From Bacteroidales bacterium (GTDB taxonomy: Bacteria > Bacteroidota > Bacteroidia > Bacteroidales > JALTDM01): a DNA stretch of 14,629 bases. How positions within the stretch are numbered: the first letter of the stretch is position 1; the number at the start of each line of letters is the position of its first letter. The DNA lies in assembly GCA_027074135.1 (NCBI GenBank), contig JALTDM010000362.1, forward strand, positions 1 through 14,629, in the 5' to 3' direction. The notes below the pieces were generated by a model. It had not been told where the DNA came from and did not search any database. It was given only the letters and a program-made list of their open reading frames with translations. Below, one piece after another: positions 1-8,523 of the stretch. The translations under genes and the position numbers were made by a program.

Positions 1-121
1 TTTATATTCGATTTGTCATCTTATATTAACGCTATATCAAATAATAACGATGTTTGCTTGAAAACAGACAACTTTATAATATATTTTAAGGTCTTTTAAT
101 AAGAACATAGGAAAAAATACA

Positions 122-137
122 TAATTTTGTAACTTTG
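122..137 (+). promoter_or_regulatory. Candidate Bacteroidota promoter (two abutting TAnnTTTG boxes)
   Basis: Two exact matches to the Bacteroidota -7 consensus TAnnTTTG lie end to end: TAATTTTG at 122-129 and TAACTTTG at 130-137. They sit 44 bases or more before the ATG of the giant repeat protein, leaving a plausible 5' leader of roughly 35-40 bases. No clear TTG/TTTG -33 box is visible 17-23 bases upstream of either, so the match is to half of the consensus only. The location directly before the first gene of the operon is the main support. Confidence 0.45.
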
Positions 138-180
138 GCATAGTAGTATCGTATTAACTAACAATGTAAAAAAATATTTT

Positions 181-3100
181 ATGCAGTTAAAATTATTTAA
201 TATAAAATCATTTATTTTCATTTTCTCTTTTTTGTTTTTTGCTCAAACTTTTGCCCAAAATAGAATAGTTTGGACTGGTAATGCAGGGAACAAATGGAAT
301 ACGCCTGAAAATTGGAATCCTGAAAAAGTGCCGGAACCTAAAGATATTGCAGTATTTGATAAAAATGTTGTTGTTAAACTTCCTTCGGAAATAAATATTG
401 GCGGATTAGAAATAAATTCCATAATTAAATTTGAGAAAGTAAAAAAAATAAACATCAAATCCGAACTTGATGTTTTAGGCAATTTAATTGTTCCGGAAAA
501 TTGTGTATTGACTCTTTCAGGCAATGATATTAAAGTAAATGTACTTAACTCAAACGCTAACTTAAAATTTCACACCAAAGGGAAGGTAGAATTAACAGGC
601 CCTGTTGTAACATCAGGTAATTTAATTTTTGTTTCGGGAGATATTAATACAGAAAACTATAACATAGAAGCAAATAAGATTATTCTTCAATCCGGTGATT
701 ATTTAAGACTAATATTAAATGAATCTTTAATTACTGTAAATAATTTTGATGTTGAATCTACCGAAAATTTAGAATTTTATTCGGGTGATTCACATCTTTA
801 TATTAAGAATAAAAATGGAAACAGACTGAAAGATTTAAATTATCATTCACTTTCTTTTCAAGGTGTCAAAGCTTCTTTCTCTACAGATTGTAGTTCAACC
901 GATGTTACTTGTCACGGTGCTTGTGATGGTACTATTACAGTTGATTTATCTTCAGGGTCTCCTACTTATCCGGTTACAATAAGGTTGTATTATCCATCAG
1001 ATTTAGGCGGAGGATATATTGACTATACTAACATAAACAGTCTGCCTTATACAATTACGGGATTATGTGGAAGCTCCCAACCATATACAGTTAGGGTTAC
1101 TGATTCAGATGGAGATGCACAATGGTGTAATGTGTACGTGTTGGAACCCGGAGAAATGATTGTCGCGGATGATGATGTTCAGGATGTACAATGTTACGGA
1201 GAATGTGATGGTTCTATTCAAATTAATTATATACAAAATGCTCAATACCCTGTTTCATATTTATGGAGTAACGGAGATACCACAAATAAAGCTGATTCTT
1301 TGTGTGCTGATAGTGTTTATGTTACAGTAACAGATAGTAAAGGGTGTCAAAAGGTATTTGGCTACTTAATAACTCAGCCGGATTCTTTTTACAGTGATAT
1401 GGATGTGACAAATCCTACTTGTAACGGCAGTTGTGATGGAGAAGCAACTGTAACTCCTCATGGAGGCACATCTCCTTATTCATATAATTGGAGTAATAAT
1501 GATACTGATTCTACAATTACAAATTTATGTGCAGCGCAATATACTGTAACCGTAACAGATGATAATGGTTGTGAAATTTACGATACTGCAAATGTTGTTG
1601 ACCCGCCGGCACTTTCTACAAATACTTCAAGAACCGATCCTGCTTGTAATGGTAGTTGTGACGGTAGTGCTACTGTAAATGTCAGTGGTGGTACTACGCC
1701 TTATTCATACAATTGGAGCAACGGTGAAACTACTCAATCCATAAATAATTTATGTGCAGGAACATATTATGTAACTGTAAGTGATGCTAACGGGTGTCAA
1801 AAAACTGATAGTGTTTCATTGACAGACCCACCCGGAATGACATTAAATATTGATTCTACAAATGTTAGTTGTAACGGAGCGTGTGATGGGAGTGCTACGG
1901 TAAATGTAAGTGGCGGGGCGTCTCCTTATTCATATAATTGGAGCAATGGCGAGACTACCCAAACCATAAATAATTTATGTGCAGGCACATATTATATCAC
2001 AGTGACTGATAATGATGGTTGTCAAAAAATAGATAGCGTTGAAATAGACGAACCTCCGGCTCTTACTTCTACAATGACGGAGGATAATCCTACTTGTAAT
2101 GGTAGTTGTGACGGTAGTGCGACCGTAAATCCTTCAGGCGGCACTTCTCCATATTCTTACAGTTGGAGTACCGGTGACAATACACAAACAACAAATAATC
2201 TTTGTGCAGGTCAATATGTTGTAACCGTAACAGATAATAACGGATGTCAAGTAACAGATACAGCCGTAATAAATGATCCGCCCGGAATGACTTTAACATT
2301 AAGCAAAACAGATGTAAGTTGTAACGGTGCTTGCGACGGTAGTGCAAATGTAAGTGTTTCGGGTGGAACCGCACCATATAGTTATAACTGGGATAATGGT
2401 TCAACAAGTTCAAGTGCCAATAATTTATGCGCAGGTTGGCATTACGTAACAGTAACAGACAACAATAATTGCCAAAAAACAGACAGTATTGAAATAACAG
2501 AACCACCAGTACTTTCTGTCAGCATTTCTTCTTCTACCGAACCATCTTGTAATGGTAGTTGTGACGGTAGTGCAACAGCAACTGCTTCGGGAGGAACTTC
2601 CCCATATACTTATAATTGGAGTAATGGAGACAATACCCAAACAGCAAATAACTTGTGTGCCGGAACTTATACTGTTACGGTAACTGATGCTAATGGATGC
2701 CAAGAACAAACAAGCATAACATTAAACCAACCTGATTCTATTTCCATATCATTAACAACCACAGATGTATCTTGTAACGGTGCTTGCGATGGAGCGATTT
2801 CGTCTTCTGTTTCTGGAGGTACTACACCTTATTCTTATTCTTGGAGTAACGGAGAAACCACCCAAAATATAAATAATGCTTGTGCCGGCAATTATGTTTT
2901 GACGGTAACAGATGCTAACGGGTGCCAAAAAGTTGATAGTGCAAACGTGTCTGAACCACCTGTTTTACAAGACAGTATAAGTAAAATTGATATTAGTTGT
3001 AATGGCAGTTGTGACGGCAGTGCTACAGTTTATCCTTATGGGGGGACATCTCCATATACTTATAACTGGAGTAACGGAGACAATACTCAAACCACTAATA

Positions 3101-6100
3101 ACTTATGTGCAGGGACATATACGGTTACCATTACCGATGCTAATGGTTGCCAAAAAGAAGACACAGTTACAATTGTTGAGCCTGCTGCAATTTCACTTAC
3201 AACAGGAACACAAGATGCCAGTTGTAACGGCAGTTGTGACGGTTATTCCTATGTGGATGTAACAGGCGGAACATCACCATACACATATAATTGGAGCAAC
3301 GGAGCTACTACGGATACAGCTTATTCTCTCTGTGCCGGTAATTATACAGTGACTGTAACTGATGCAAACGGCTGTTCGGAAACCGCTAGTGTTACAATTA
3401 ATGAACCTGTTGCATTAAGTGCTTATGTATCATCATACGATCATCCTACTTGTCCGGGTGATTGTGACGGTGACATTACGGTAACCCCATTGGGAGGTAC
3501 ATCACCTTATTCTTATTTGTGGAATACAGGAGCAACAACACAAACAATTGACAGTTTATGTGCCGGAACCTATACGGTAACCGTAACAGATGCTCATGGT
3601 TGCCAAACAACAGTAACATTTGATTTGCAAGATCCTACTCCTATTACTACTACAATTGATGTTACCGATGTAACTTGTAATGGTTTATGCAACGGTTATG
3701 TGAATTTAGGAGTTAACGGCGGTGTAACTCCATACAGTTACAGTTGGAGCAATGGTGCTACCACCGAAGATATTTCCAATGCTTGTGCAGGTCAATATAT
3801 TGTTACGGTAACAGATGCCAACGGTTGTCAGGCAACAGATACAGGTGTTGTAAGCGAACCACCTGCATTGACAGCTTCATTAACCATAAATTCAGAACCA
3901 ACATGTAACGGTTTATGTGACGGTGATGTAACCGTAAATGTATCCGGTGGAACCCCTGCATACAGTTATGCTTGGAATAATGGCGTAACAACACAAAATG
4001 ATAATACATTGTGCGAAGGCAGTGTTTCCGTAACCGTTACCGATGCTAATTCTTGCCAAATTGTAAAAGACACAACTCTTGTTGCTCCACAAGTAGTAAC
4101 TATTTCTCACGATACCATAATAAATCCTTCTTGTCATAATACTTGTGACGGTGTAATTGATATTGCTGTTTCGGGAGGTACTACACCATATAGTTATACT
4201 TGGAGCAACGGTGCTACAACAGATTCGATATCTTCATTATGTGCAGACACCTTTATTGTAACAGTAACTGATGCAAATAACTGTTATGCCAATGATACGG
4301 TTGTGCTAATTGCACCGCCTGAAATATCGGATACTTTCTTGATTTCTACGCCGTTGTGCTATGGAGATTGTAACGGAGGTATTGGTGTACAAGTTTCGGG
4401 AGGAACAGCGCCCTATTCGTACAACTGGAATACAGGTGCAACTTCCGATACTATTTCGGGACTTTGTGCAGGTACATATTATTTGACAATAACAGATGCA
4501 AATTCGTGTACAAAAATAGACAGTATAGAATTAACACAGCCGGATTCTCTATTTGCATATTTCTCTGCGATTGAGCCTATGTGTGCCGGAGAATGTAACG
4601 GAAGTATTGCTGTAAATGTAAGTGGAGGCACGCCAACTTATTTGTATGTGTGGAATACTGCAGATACAACATCTTCTTTGAATAATATTTGTGCAGGAAC
4701 TTATGGTGTTACAGTAACTGATACCAATGGTTGTCAATTGACGACTGACACAACTATTGCAGAACCTTTACCTTTGCAAATACAATTTACCGATAGCAAT
4801 TATGTAACCTGTTTCGGAGGATGTGACGGAAGTGCAACAATTAATGTAAGCGGTGGCACATTTCCTTATATTTACAATTGGAGTAACGGAGATACAACCA
4901 ATGTTGCCGACAGCTTATGTGAAGGTTGGGCTTATGTAACGGTTACTGATGCCAATTTGTGTAGCATAGTTGATTCTATTTATATTGCACAACCGGATTC
5001 TTTCTACATCCAAACAGATACTATAACTGAAGCGTATTGTGGACAATGTGTAGCTTATATTATTGTATCGGCACACGGTGGTACACCCGGATACAATTAT
5101 TTGTGGAATACAGGTGATGCTACAGACTCAATAGGAGGATTGTGTCCTAATATTTATACAGTAACTGTAACAGATGCAAATGGTTGTCAAGTTTCGCAAC
5201 AAGAAACGGTTGTTGATACTTCGGATATGAATTTAACACTTACAGTACATAATATAACATGTAATGGTAATTGTGACGGAAATATACAAGCAAATGTAAC
5301 GGGTGGAACACCGCCTTATACATATACTTGGAGCAATGGAGAAACTACTGATTATATTGATTCTTTATGTGCAGGATTATATTCCGTAACAGTAGTTGAT
5401 GCCAATAACTGTACACGAGTGGCTCAAGACAGTATTACCCAATCTGATGAGTTGTCTTATACAAGTGTGGTAAACAATGTTACTTGTAACGGAGATTGTA
5501 ACGGAAGCATATTTATAAGTCCAGGAGGAGGTACACAACCCTATAGTGTGATATGGTCAACAGGTTCAACGGACACATCAGTTTCGAACTTGTGTGCAGG
5601 TTATTATTCATTTACATTAACAGATGCCCACTCGTGTCAAAAGATTGACAGTATTGAAATAACAGAACCGACTATTCTGGAAGACACTGTTTACATAACA
5701 GATACCATCAGATGTTACGGTTACGATAGTGCTACTGCAGTTATTGTTGCTTCGGGTGGTATACCTCCTTATACATATTCTACACCTGTGGGTAATACCG
5801 ACACAATGAGTAATATCGGTGCCGGATGGTATGTGTTTACCATAACCGATGCTAATGGTTGCCAAAAAACCGACAGTATAGAAATAACACAACCCGACAG
5901 TGTTATACTTTCGTTTACAGATGTTAATGTAATACCTTGTGCGGGAATTTGTACAGGTCATGCCACGGCAACTATATCAGGCGGTACAGCACCTTATGAC
6001 TTTATTTGGAGTAATGGTGATACTTCTGTTACTGCAGATTCTTTGTGTGGAGGATATGTAAACCTTACCGTTATTGATGCAAACGGATGTATTTACAATG

Positions 6101-7575
6101 ATTCCGTTGCTATTTTGGACACATCAAACTTACAGGTAAATGTTGATTCGTTAATCTTACCTACTTGTTACGGAGATTGCAACGGAAGTTTAGTAGTATC
6201 AGGTAGCGGAGGATTCCCCCCATACACATATCAATGGGATACTACGACAGGATCTGCAACTACGGATAGTGTAAGCGGGTTATGTGCCGGAGATTATATT
6301 GTGACTGTTACGGATGACAGTGGTTGTTATGTAATTGATACGATAACACTTCCCAATCCACCTGCGTTAACTATTTCTATTGACAGCAATATGACAAATA
6401 ATCTGATTGTTTGTTACCAAGAATGTAACGGTACAATAGGAGTAGTTGTAAGCAATGGTAATGCACCATATACTTATCAATGGAATTATGATCCAACTAT
6501 TGATACTTCTTTTGTTGATAGTCTGTGTGCAGGTAATTATTCCTTGACTGTTATAGATGCAAACGGTTGTTCGGCATCATTTGATACGGTTATCATTTCT
6601 GATCCGGAAATAACTTTGGATTTTGATGTAACAAATCCTTTGTGTGAATACGGAAGTGCAGACGGCAATATAATCGCTAATGTTTCGGGGGGCAGTGGGA
6701 TGTATTCATACCATTGGAATACCGGAGACACAACGAGCCAACTAATCGGGTTGGATGGAGGAATTTACTACCTCACGGTTATTGACAGTTTAGGTTGTGC
6801 GCAAAGTGATTCGGTATTTTTAAATCCTCAAATATTGGTAGTTGCTAGAGCCGATACTGACACAACAATATGTCCGGGAGATACCATAATGATTTATGGC
6901 TTCACAAACGGACAACGTTTTGCATGGAGTCCGACAACAAATATGATAGACTCTACAACATTAACACCCCTTGTATTCCCGCAAGACACTACGGTTTATT
7001 ACTTTACTGCTTATGATACAATTTGTTATAACTGGGATTCCGTAATAGTAAATGTTTATGAAAGAATGAATATTGATGCGGGAGAAGATGTTGAAATTAT
7101 GGCTGATCATTCTACACAGCTTAATGTGACAGGTGGTCATACAGGTTGTACATATTTATGGATGCCTTCCGACGGATTATCTAATGATACAATTAGTAAT
7201 CCTGTTGCTTCACCCGATGAGACAACTACATATTATGTCATAGTCACAGATGAACACGGATGTTCGGAAATGGATTCAGTTAAGGTAATAGTAATACCTC
7301 ATTTAGTAATTCCGAATGGTATTACGCCCAATGGTGATGGTATAAATGATGTATGGGTAATTGATAACATTGAAATGTATCCTAATGTTGAAGTTGAAAT
7401 TTACAACAGGTGGGGAGAATTATTGTTTTACTCAAAGGGTTATCCGCCGGCTGAAAGATGGGACGGAACTTATAAAGGCAAAAAGTTGCCGACGGGAACA
7501 TATTATTATGTAATAAAATTGAATGATCCGTTAGAAACAGAACCGATAACCGGACCAATAACAATAATGTATTAA
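181..7575 (+). CDS. Giant secreted SprB-repeat surface protein with T9SS type B sorting domain
   Basis: This 2464-residue protein is predicted to be exported by Sec, secreted by the type IX system and displayed on the cell surface, probably as an adhesin. Residues 1-25 are a signal peptide ending TFA|Q. Residues 27 to about 240 form a beta-rich domain opening with a WTGNAG..W..PENW motif common at the start of Bacteroidota secreted beta-helix proteins. From residue 241 to about 2225 there are 26 modules of about 75 residues resembling SprB repeats (Pfam PF13573), with the pattern CNGxCDG, GGTxPYxYxWSNG, LCAGxYxVTVTDANGC and a [EQ]P[PD] linker. Two Ig/PKD-like modules follow (about 2226-2377). 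Residues 2378-2464 match the gliding motility-associated C-terminal domain (TIGR04131), with PNGITPNGDGIND, YNRWGELLF, WDGTYKGKKLPTGTYYY. The ATG is chosen because the signal peptide begins there. The downstream SprF-like gene supports type B secretion. It is far shorter than Flavobacterium SprB (about 6500 residues), so orthology is not claimed. Confidence 0.93.
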   Translation: MQLKLFNIKSFIFIFSFLFFAQTFAQNRIVWTGNAGNKWNTPENWNPEKVPEPKDIAVFDKNVVVKLPSEINIGGLEINSIIKFEKVKKINIKSELDVLGNLIVPENCVLTLSGNDIKVNVLNSNANLKFHTKGKVELTGPVVTSGNLIFVSGDINTENYNIEANKIILQSGDYLRLILNESLITVNNFDVESTENLEFYSGDSHLYIKNKNGNRLKDLNYHSLSFQGVKASFSTDCSSTDVTCHGACDGTITVDLSSGSPTYPVTIRLYYPSDLGGGYIDYTNINSLPYTITGLCGSSQPYTVRVTDSDGDAQWCNVYVLEPGEMIVADDDVQDVQCYGECDGSIQINYIQNAQYPVSYLWSNGDTTNKADSLCADSVYVTVTDSKGCQKVFGYLITQPDSFYSDMDVTNPTCNGSCDGEATVTPHGGTSPYSYNWSNNDTDSTITNLCAAQYTVTVTDDNGCEIYDTANVVDPPALSTNTSRTDPACNGSCDGSATVNVSGGTTPYSYNWSNGETTQSINNLCAGTYYVTVSDANGCQKTDSVSLTDPPGMTLNIDSTNVSCNGACDGSATVNVSGGASPYSYNWSNGETTQTINNLCAGTYYITVTDNDGCQKIDSVEIDEPPALTSTMTEDNPTCNGSCDGSATVNPSGGTSPYSYSWSTGDNTQTTNNLCAGQYVVTVTDNNGCQVTDTAVINDPPGMTLTLSKTDVSCNGACDGSANVSVSGGTAPYSYNWDNGSTSSSANNLCAGWHYVTVTDNNNCQKTDSIEITEPPVLSVSISSSTEPSCNGSCDGSATATASGGTSPYTYNWSNGDNTQTANNLCAGTYTVTVTDANGCQEQTSITLNQPDSISISLTTTDVSCNGACDGAISSSVSGGTTPYSYSWSNGETTQNINNACAGNYVLTVTDANGCQKVDSANVSEPPVLQDSISKIDISCNGSCDGSATVYPYGGTSPYTYNWSNGDNTQTTNNLCAGTYTVTITDANGCQKEDTVTIVEPAAISLTTGTQDASCNGSCDGYSYVDVTGGTSPYTYNWSNGATTDTAYSLCAGNYTVTVTDANGCSETASVTINEPVALSAYVSSYDHPTCPGDCDGDITVTPLGGTSPYSYLWNTGATTQTIDSLCAGTYTVTVTDAHGCQTTVTFDLQDPTPITTTIDVTDVTCNGLCNGYVNLGVNGGVTPYSYSWSNGATTEDISNACAGQYIVTVTDANGCQATDTGVVSEPPALTASLTINSEPTCNGLCDGDVTVNVSGGTPAYSYAWNNGVTTQNDNTLCEGSVSVTVTDANSCQIVKDTTLVAPQVVTISHDTIINPSCHNTCDGVIDIAVSGGTTPYSYTWSNGATTDSISSLCADTFIVTVTDANNCYANDTVVLIAPPEISDTFLISTPLCYGDCNGGIGVQVSGGTAPYSYNWNTGATSDTISGLCAGTYYLTITDANSCTKIDSIELTQPDSLFAYFSAIEPMCAGECNGSIAVNVSGGTPTYLYVWNTADTTSSLNNICAGTYGVTVTDTNGCQLTTDTTIAEPLPLQIQFTDSNYVTCFGGCDGSATINVSGGTFPYIYNWSNGDTTNVADSLCEGWAYVTVTDANLCSIVDSIYIAQPDSFYIQTDTITEAYCGQCVAYIIVSAHGGTPGYNYLWNTGDATDSIGGLCPNIYTVTVTDANGCQVSQQETVVDTSDMNLTLTVHNITCNGNCDGNIQANVTGGTPPYTYTWSNGETTDYIDSLCAGLYSVTVVDANNCTRVAQDSITQSDELSYTSVVNNVTCNGDCNGSIFISPGGGTQPYSVIWSTGSTDTSVSNLCAGYYSFTLTDAHSCQKIDSIEITEPTILEDTVYITDTIRCYGYDSATAVIVASGGIPPYTYSTPVGNTDTMSNIGAGWYVFTITDANGCQKTDSIEITQPDSVILSFTDVNVIPCAGICTGHATATISGGTAPYDFIWSNGDTSVTADSLCGGYVNLTVIDANGCIYNDSVAILDTSNLQVNVDSLILPTCYGDCNGSLVVSGSGGFPPYTYQWDTTTGSATTDSVSGLCAGDYIVTVTDDSGCYVIDTITLPNPPALTISIDSNMTNNLIVCYQECNGTIGVVVSNGNAPYTYQWNYDPTIDTSFVDSLCAGNYSLTVIDANGCSASFDTVIISDPEITLDFDVTNPLCEYGSADGNIIANVSGGSGMYSYHWNTGDTTSQLIGLDGGIYYLTVIDSLGCAQSDSVFLNPQILVVARADTDTTICPGDTIMIYGFTNGQRFAWSPTTNMIDSTTLTPLVFPQDTTVYYFTAYDTICYNWDSVIVNVYERMNIDAGEDVEIMADHSTQLNVTGGHTGCTYLWMPSDGLSNDTISNPVASPDETTTYYVIVTDEHGCSEMDSVKVIVIPHLVIPNGITPNGDGINDVWVIDNIEMYPNVEVEIYNRWGELLFYSKGYPPAERWDGTYKGKKLPTGTYYYVIKLNDPLETEPITGPITIMY
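901..6855 (+). repeat. Array of 26 tandem SprB-type modules (protein repeat)
   Basis: By hand alignment I count 26 in-frame modules averaging about 229 bases (76 residues) inside the giant surface protein. Twenty-four carry four cysteines: CxxxC near the start (CxxC in one of them, module 19), LC in the middle and NGC near the end. Modules 22 and 26 keep only the first and last. Module 1 has insertions before and after the LC motif. Modules 3-11 are the most alike, and modules 17-26 are clearly more diverged. The same amino acids are spelled with many different codons from copy to copy, so the repeat is much stronger in protein than in DNA. Confidence 0.9.
1643..2789 (+). repeat. Two-module higher-order repeat, period 450-453 bp
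   Basis: An identical 28-base stretch beginning CTTGTAATGGTAGTTGTGAC occurs at 1643-1670, 2093-2120 and 2546-2573 (modules 4, 6 and 8), spaced 450 and 453 bases. The intervening modules 5, 7 and 9 share a different version (CNGACDG rather than CNGSCDG); 18 bases are identical at 2319-2336 and 2772-2789, 453 bases apart. Linkers follow the same alternation, with DPPGMTL ending modules 4 and 6 and EPP ending modules 5 and 7. This indicates past duplication in blocks of two modules. Confidence 0.75.
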
Positions 7576-7587
7576 GAAACAGCTGAA

Positions 7588-8523
7588 ATGATGAAGAGAT
7601 TTTACATATTGCTTTTTTTGCTTGGTATAACAACAATTTTGAGTGCACAGCAATTGCAGCATTACACTCAATATATGTTTAACGAATATGTTATTAATCC
7701 TGCTAATGCTGGATTTGAAGGCTATTATCAAGCAAGAATAAATAATAGGATACAATGGGTTGGTATAACTGATGCCCCAAGGACTTTTGTTTTAAGCCTT
7801 TATGGTCCGGATAGGAAGAGAAATGTAGGATACGGAGGTTATGTTTACAATGATGTTGTCGGTCCTACATCAAGAGTTGGTGTTTACGGATCTTATACTT
7901 ACTTGTTAAAGATAGATGGTGTAACACCAAATGACAAACTTGGAATGGGATTAAGTTTAGGATTGCAGCAATATAAAATTGATGGTTCAAAAATTACTCT
8001 CCACGATGAGGGAGATCCTTCTTTAGGTAATCAAGTATATTCGGCTTATGTTCCCGATGCTAATTTCGGGCTAATGTATAAATCGGCAGATTTTTATGCA
8101 GGTTTGTCGTTTTTCCAGCTGATGAATAATGCAATAAAATTTAAAGATTTGGATAATATAGGAGTAAATAGGGTGAGAACACACTTTTTCTTTGAAGGAG
8201 GATATTTTTATGAAATAAATGATAATTTCATGCTGGCGCCTTCTATTCTTCTTAAATTTATGTGGCCGGTGCCATTGCAAGCCGATATTACTTTACGAGG
8301 GTTTTATCAAAAAAAAGCATGGGCTGGTATTTCTTTTAGGACAATGGATGCCGTAAGTTTTATGATAGGTTATGAATATAATAAACAGATAATGTTCGGC
8401 TATTCATTTGATTTGAGTGTTAGTCATATTGCAAAATATAATTCCGGTACCCATGAAGTTATGATTGGATATAAGTTTAGTAAAATTAAAAGTAGTGAAA
8501 GTGCTCTGAAAATTGAGTTGTAA
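7588..8523 (+). CDS. PorP/SprF family type IX secretion outer-membrane protein
   Basis: This 311-residue protein belongs to the PorP/SprF family (TIGR03519), beta-barrel outer-membrane proteins tied to T9SS cargo export and gliding. Residues 1-20 are a signal peptide (ILSA|QQ). Family hallmarks are HYTQYMFNEYVINPANAG at 25-42, RIQWVGI just after, NDVVGPTSRVGVYGSYTY, PDANFGLMYKS..FYAGLSFFQL, and a C-terminal series of alternating aromatic strands including RGFYQKKAWAGISFRTMDA and MFGYSFDLSVSHIAKY. It starts 12 bases after the giant repeat protein, so the two are almost certainly co-transcribed. In Flavobacterium johnsoniae, SprF lies directly after sprB and is needed for SprB secretion, and type B sorting domains are known to depend on SprF-like partners. 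By inference this is the dedicated partner of the upstream protein. A second ATG at codon 2 is an equally possible start. Confidence 0.93.
   Translation: MMKRFYILLFLLGITTILSAQQLQHYTQYMFNEYVINPANAGFEGYYQARINNRIQWVGITDAPRTFVLSLYGPDRKRNVGYGGYVYNDVVGPTSRVGVYGSYTYLLKIDGVTPNDKLGMGLSLGLQQYKIDGSKITLHDEGDPSLGNQVYSAYVPDANFGLMYKSADFYAGLSFFQLMNNAIKFKDLDNIGVNRVRTHFFFEGGYFYEINDNFMLAPSILLKFMWPVPLQADITLRGFYQKKAWAGISFRTMDAVSFMIGYEYNKQIMFGYSFDLSVSHIAKYNSGTHEVMIGYKFSKIKSSESALKIEL

Noticed and set aside
1..180. Search of the left edge for a gene end, tRNA or riboswitch
   Set aside because: Only AT-rich DNA and the candidate promoter boxes are seen; there is no clover-leaf or convincing reading frame.
2090..2709. 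Open reading frames on the minus strand across the repeat array, including one of 138 codons
   Set aside because: They are shadows of the repetitive coding strand: low-complexity, no signal or domain, and the plus-strand frame is clearly coding throughout.
2987..3262. A 91-codon plus-strand frame inside the giant gene
   Set aside because: It is an out-of-frame reading of modules 10-11, with no start context or domain.
901..6855. Regularly spaced repeats, considered as a CRISPR array
   Set aside because: The period is about 229 bases, the units are in frame, diverged at DNA level and clearly encode a protein module.
181..7575. Calling the giant gene an sprB orthologue
   Set aside because: It shares the repeat type, sorting domain and SprF neighbour, but it is less than half the length of Flavobacterium SprB, and many non-gliding species carry such proteins.
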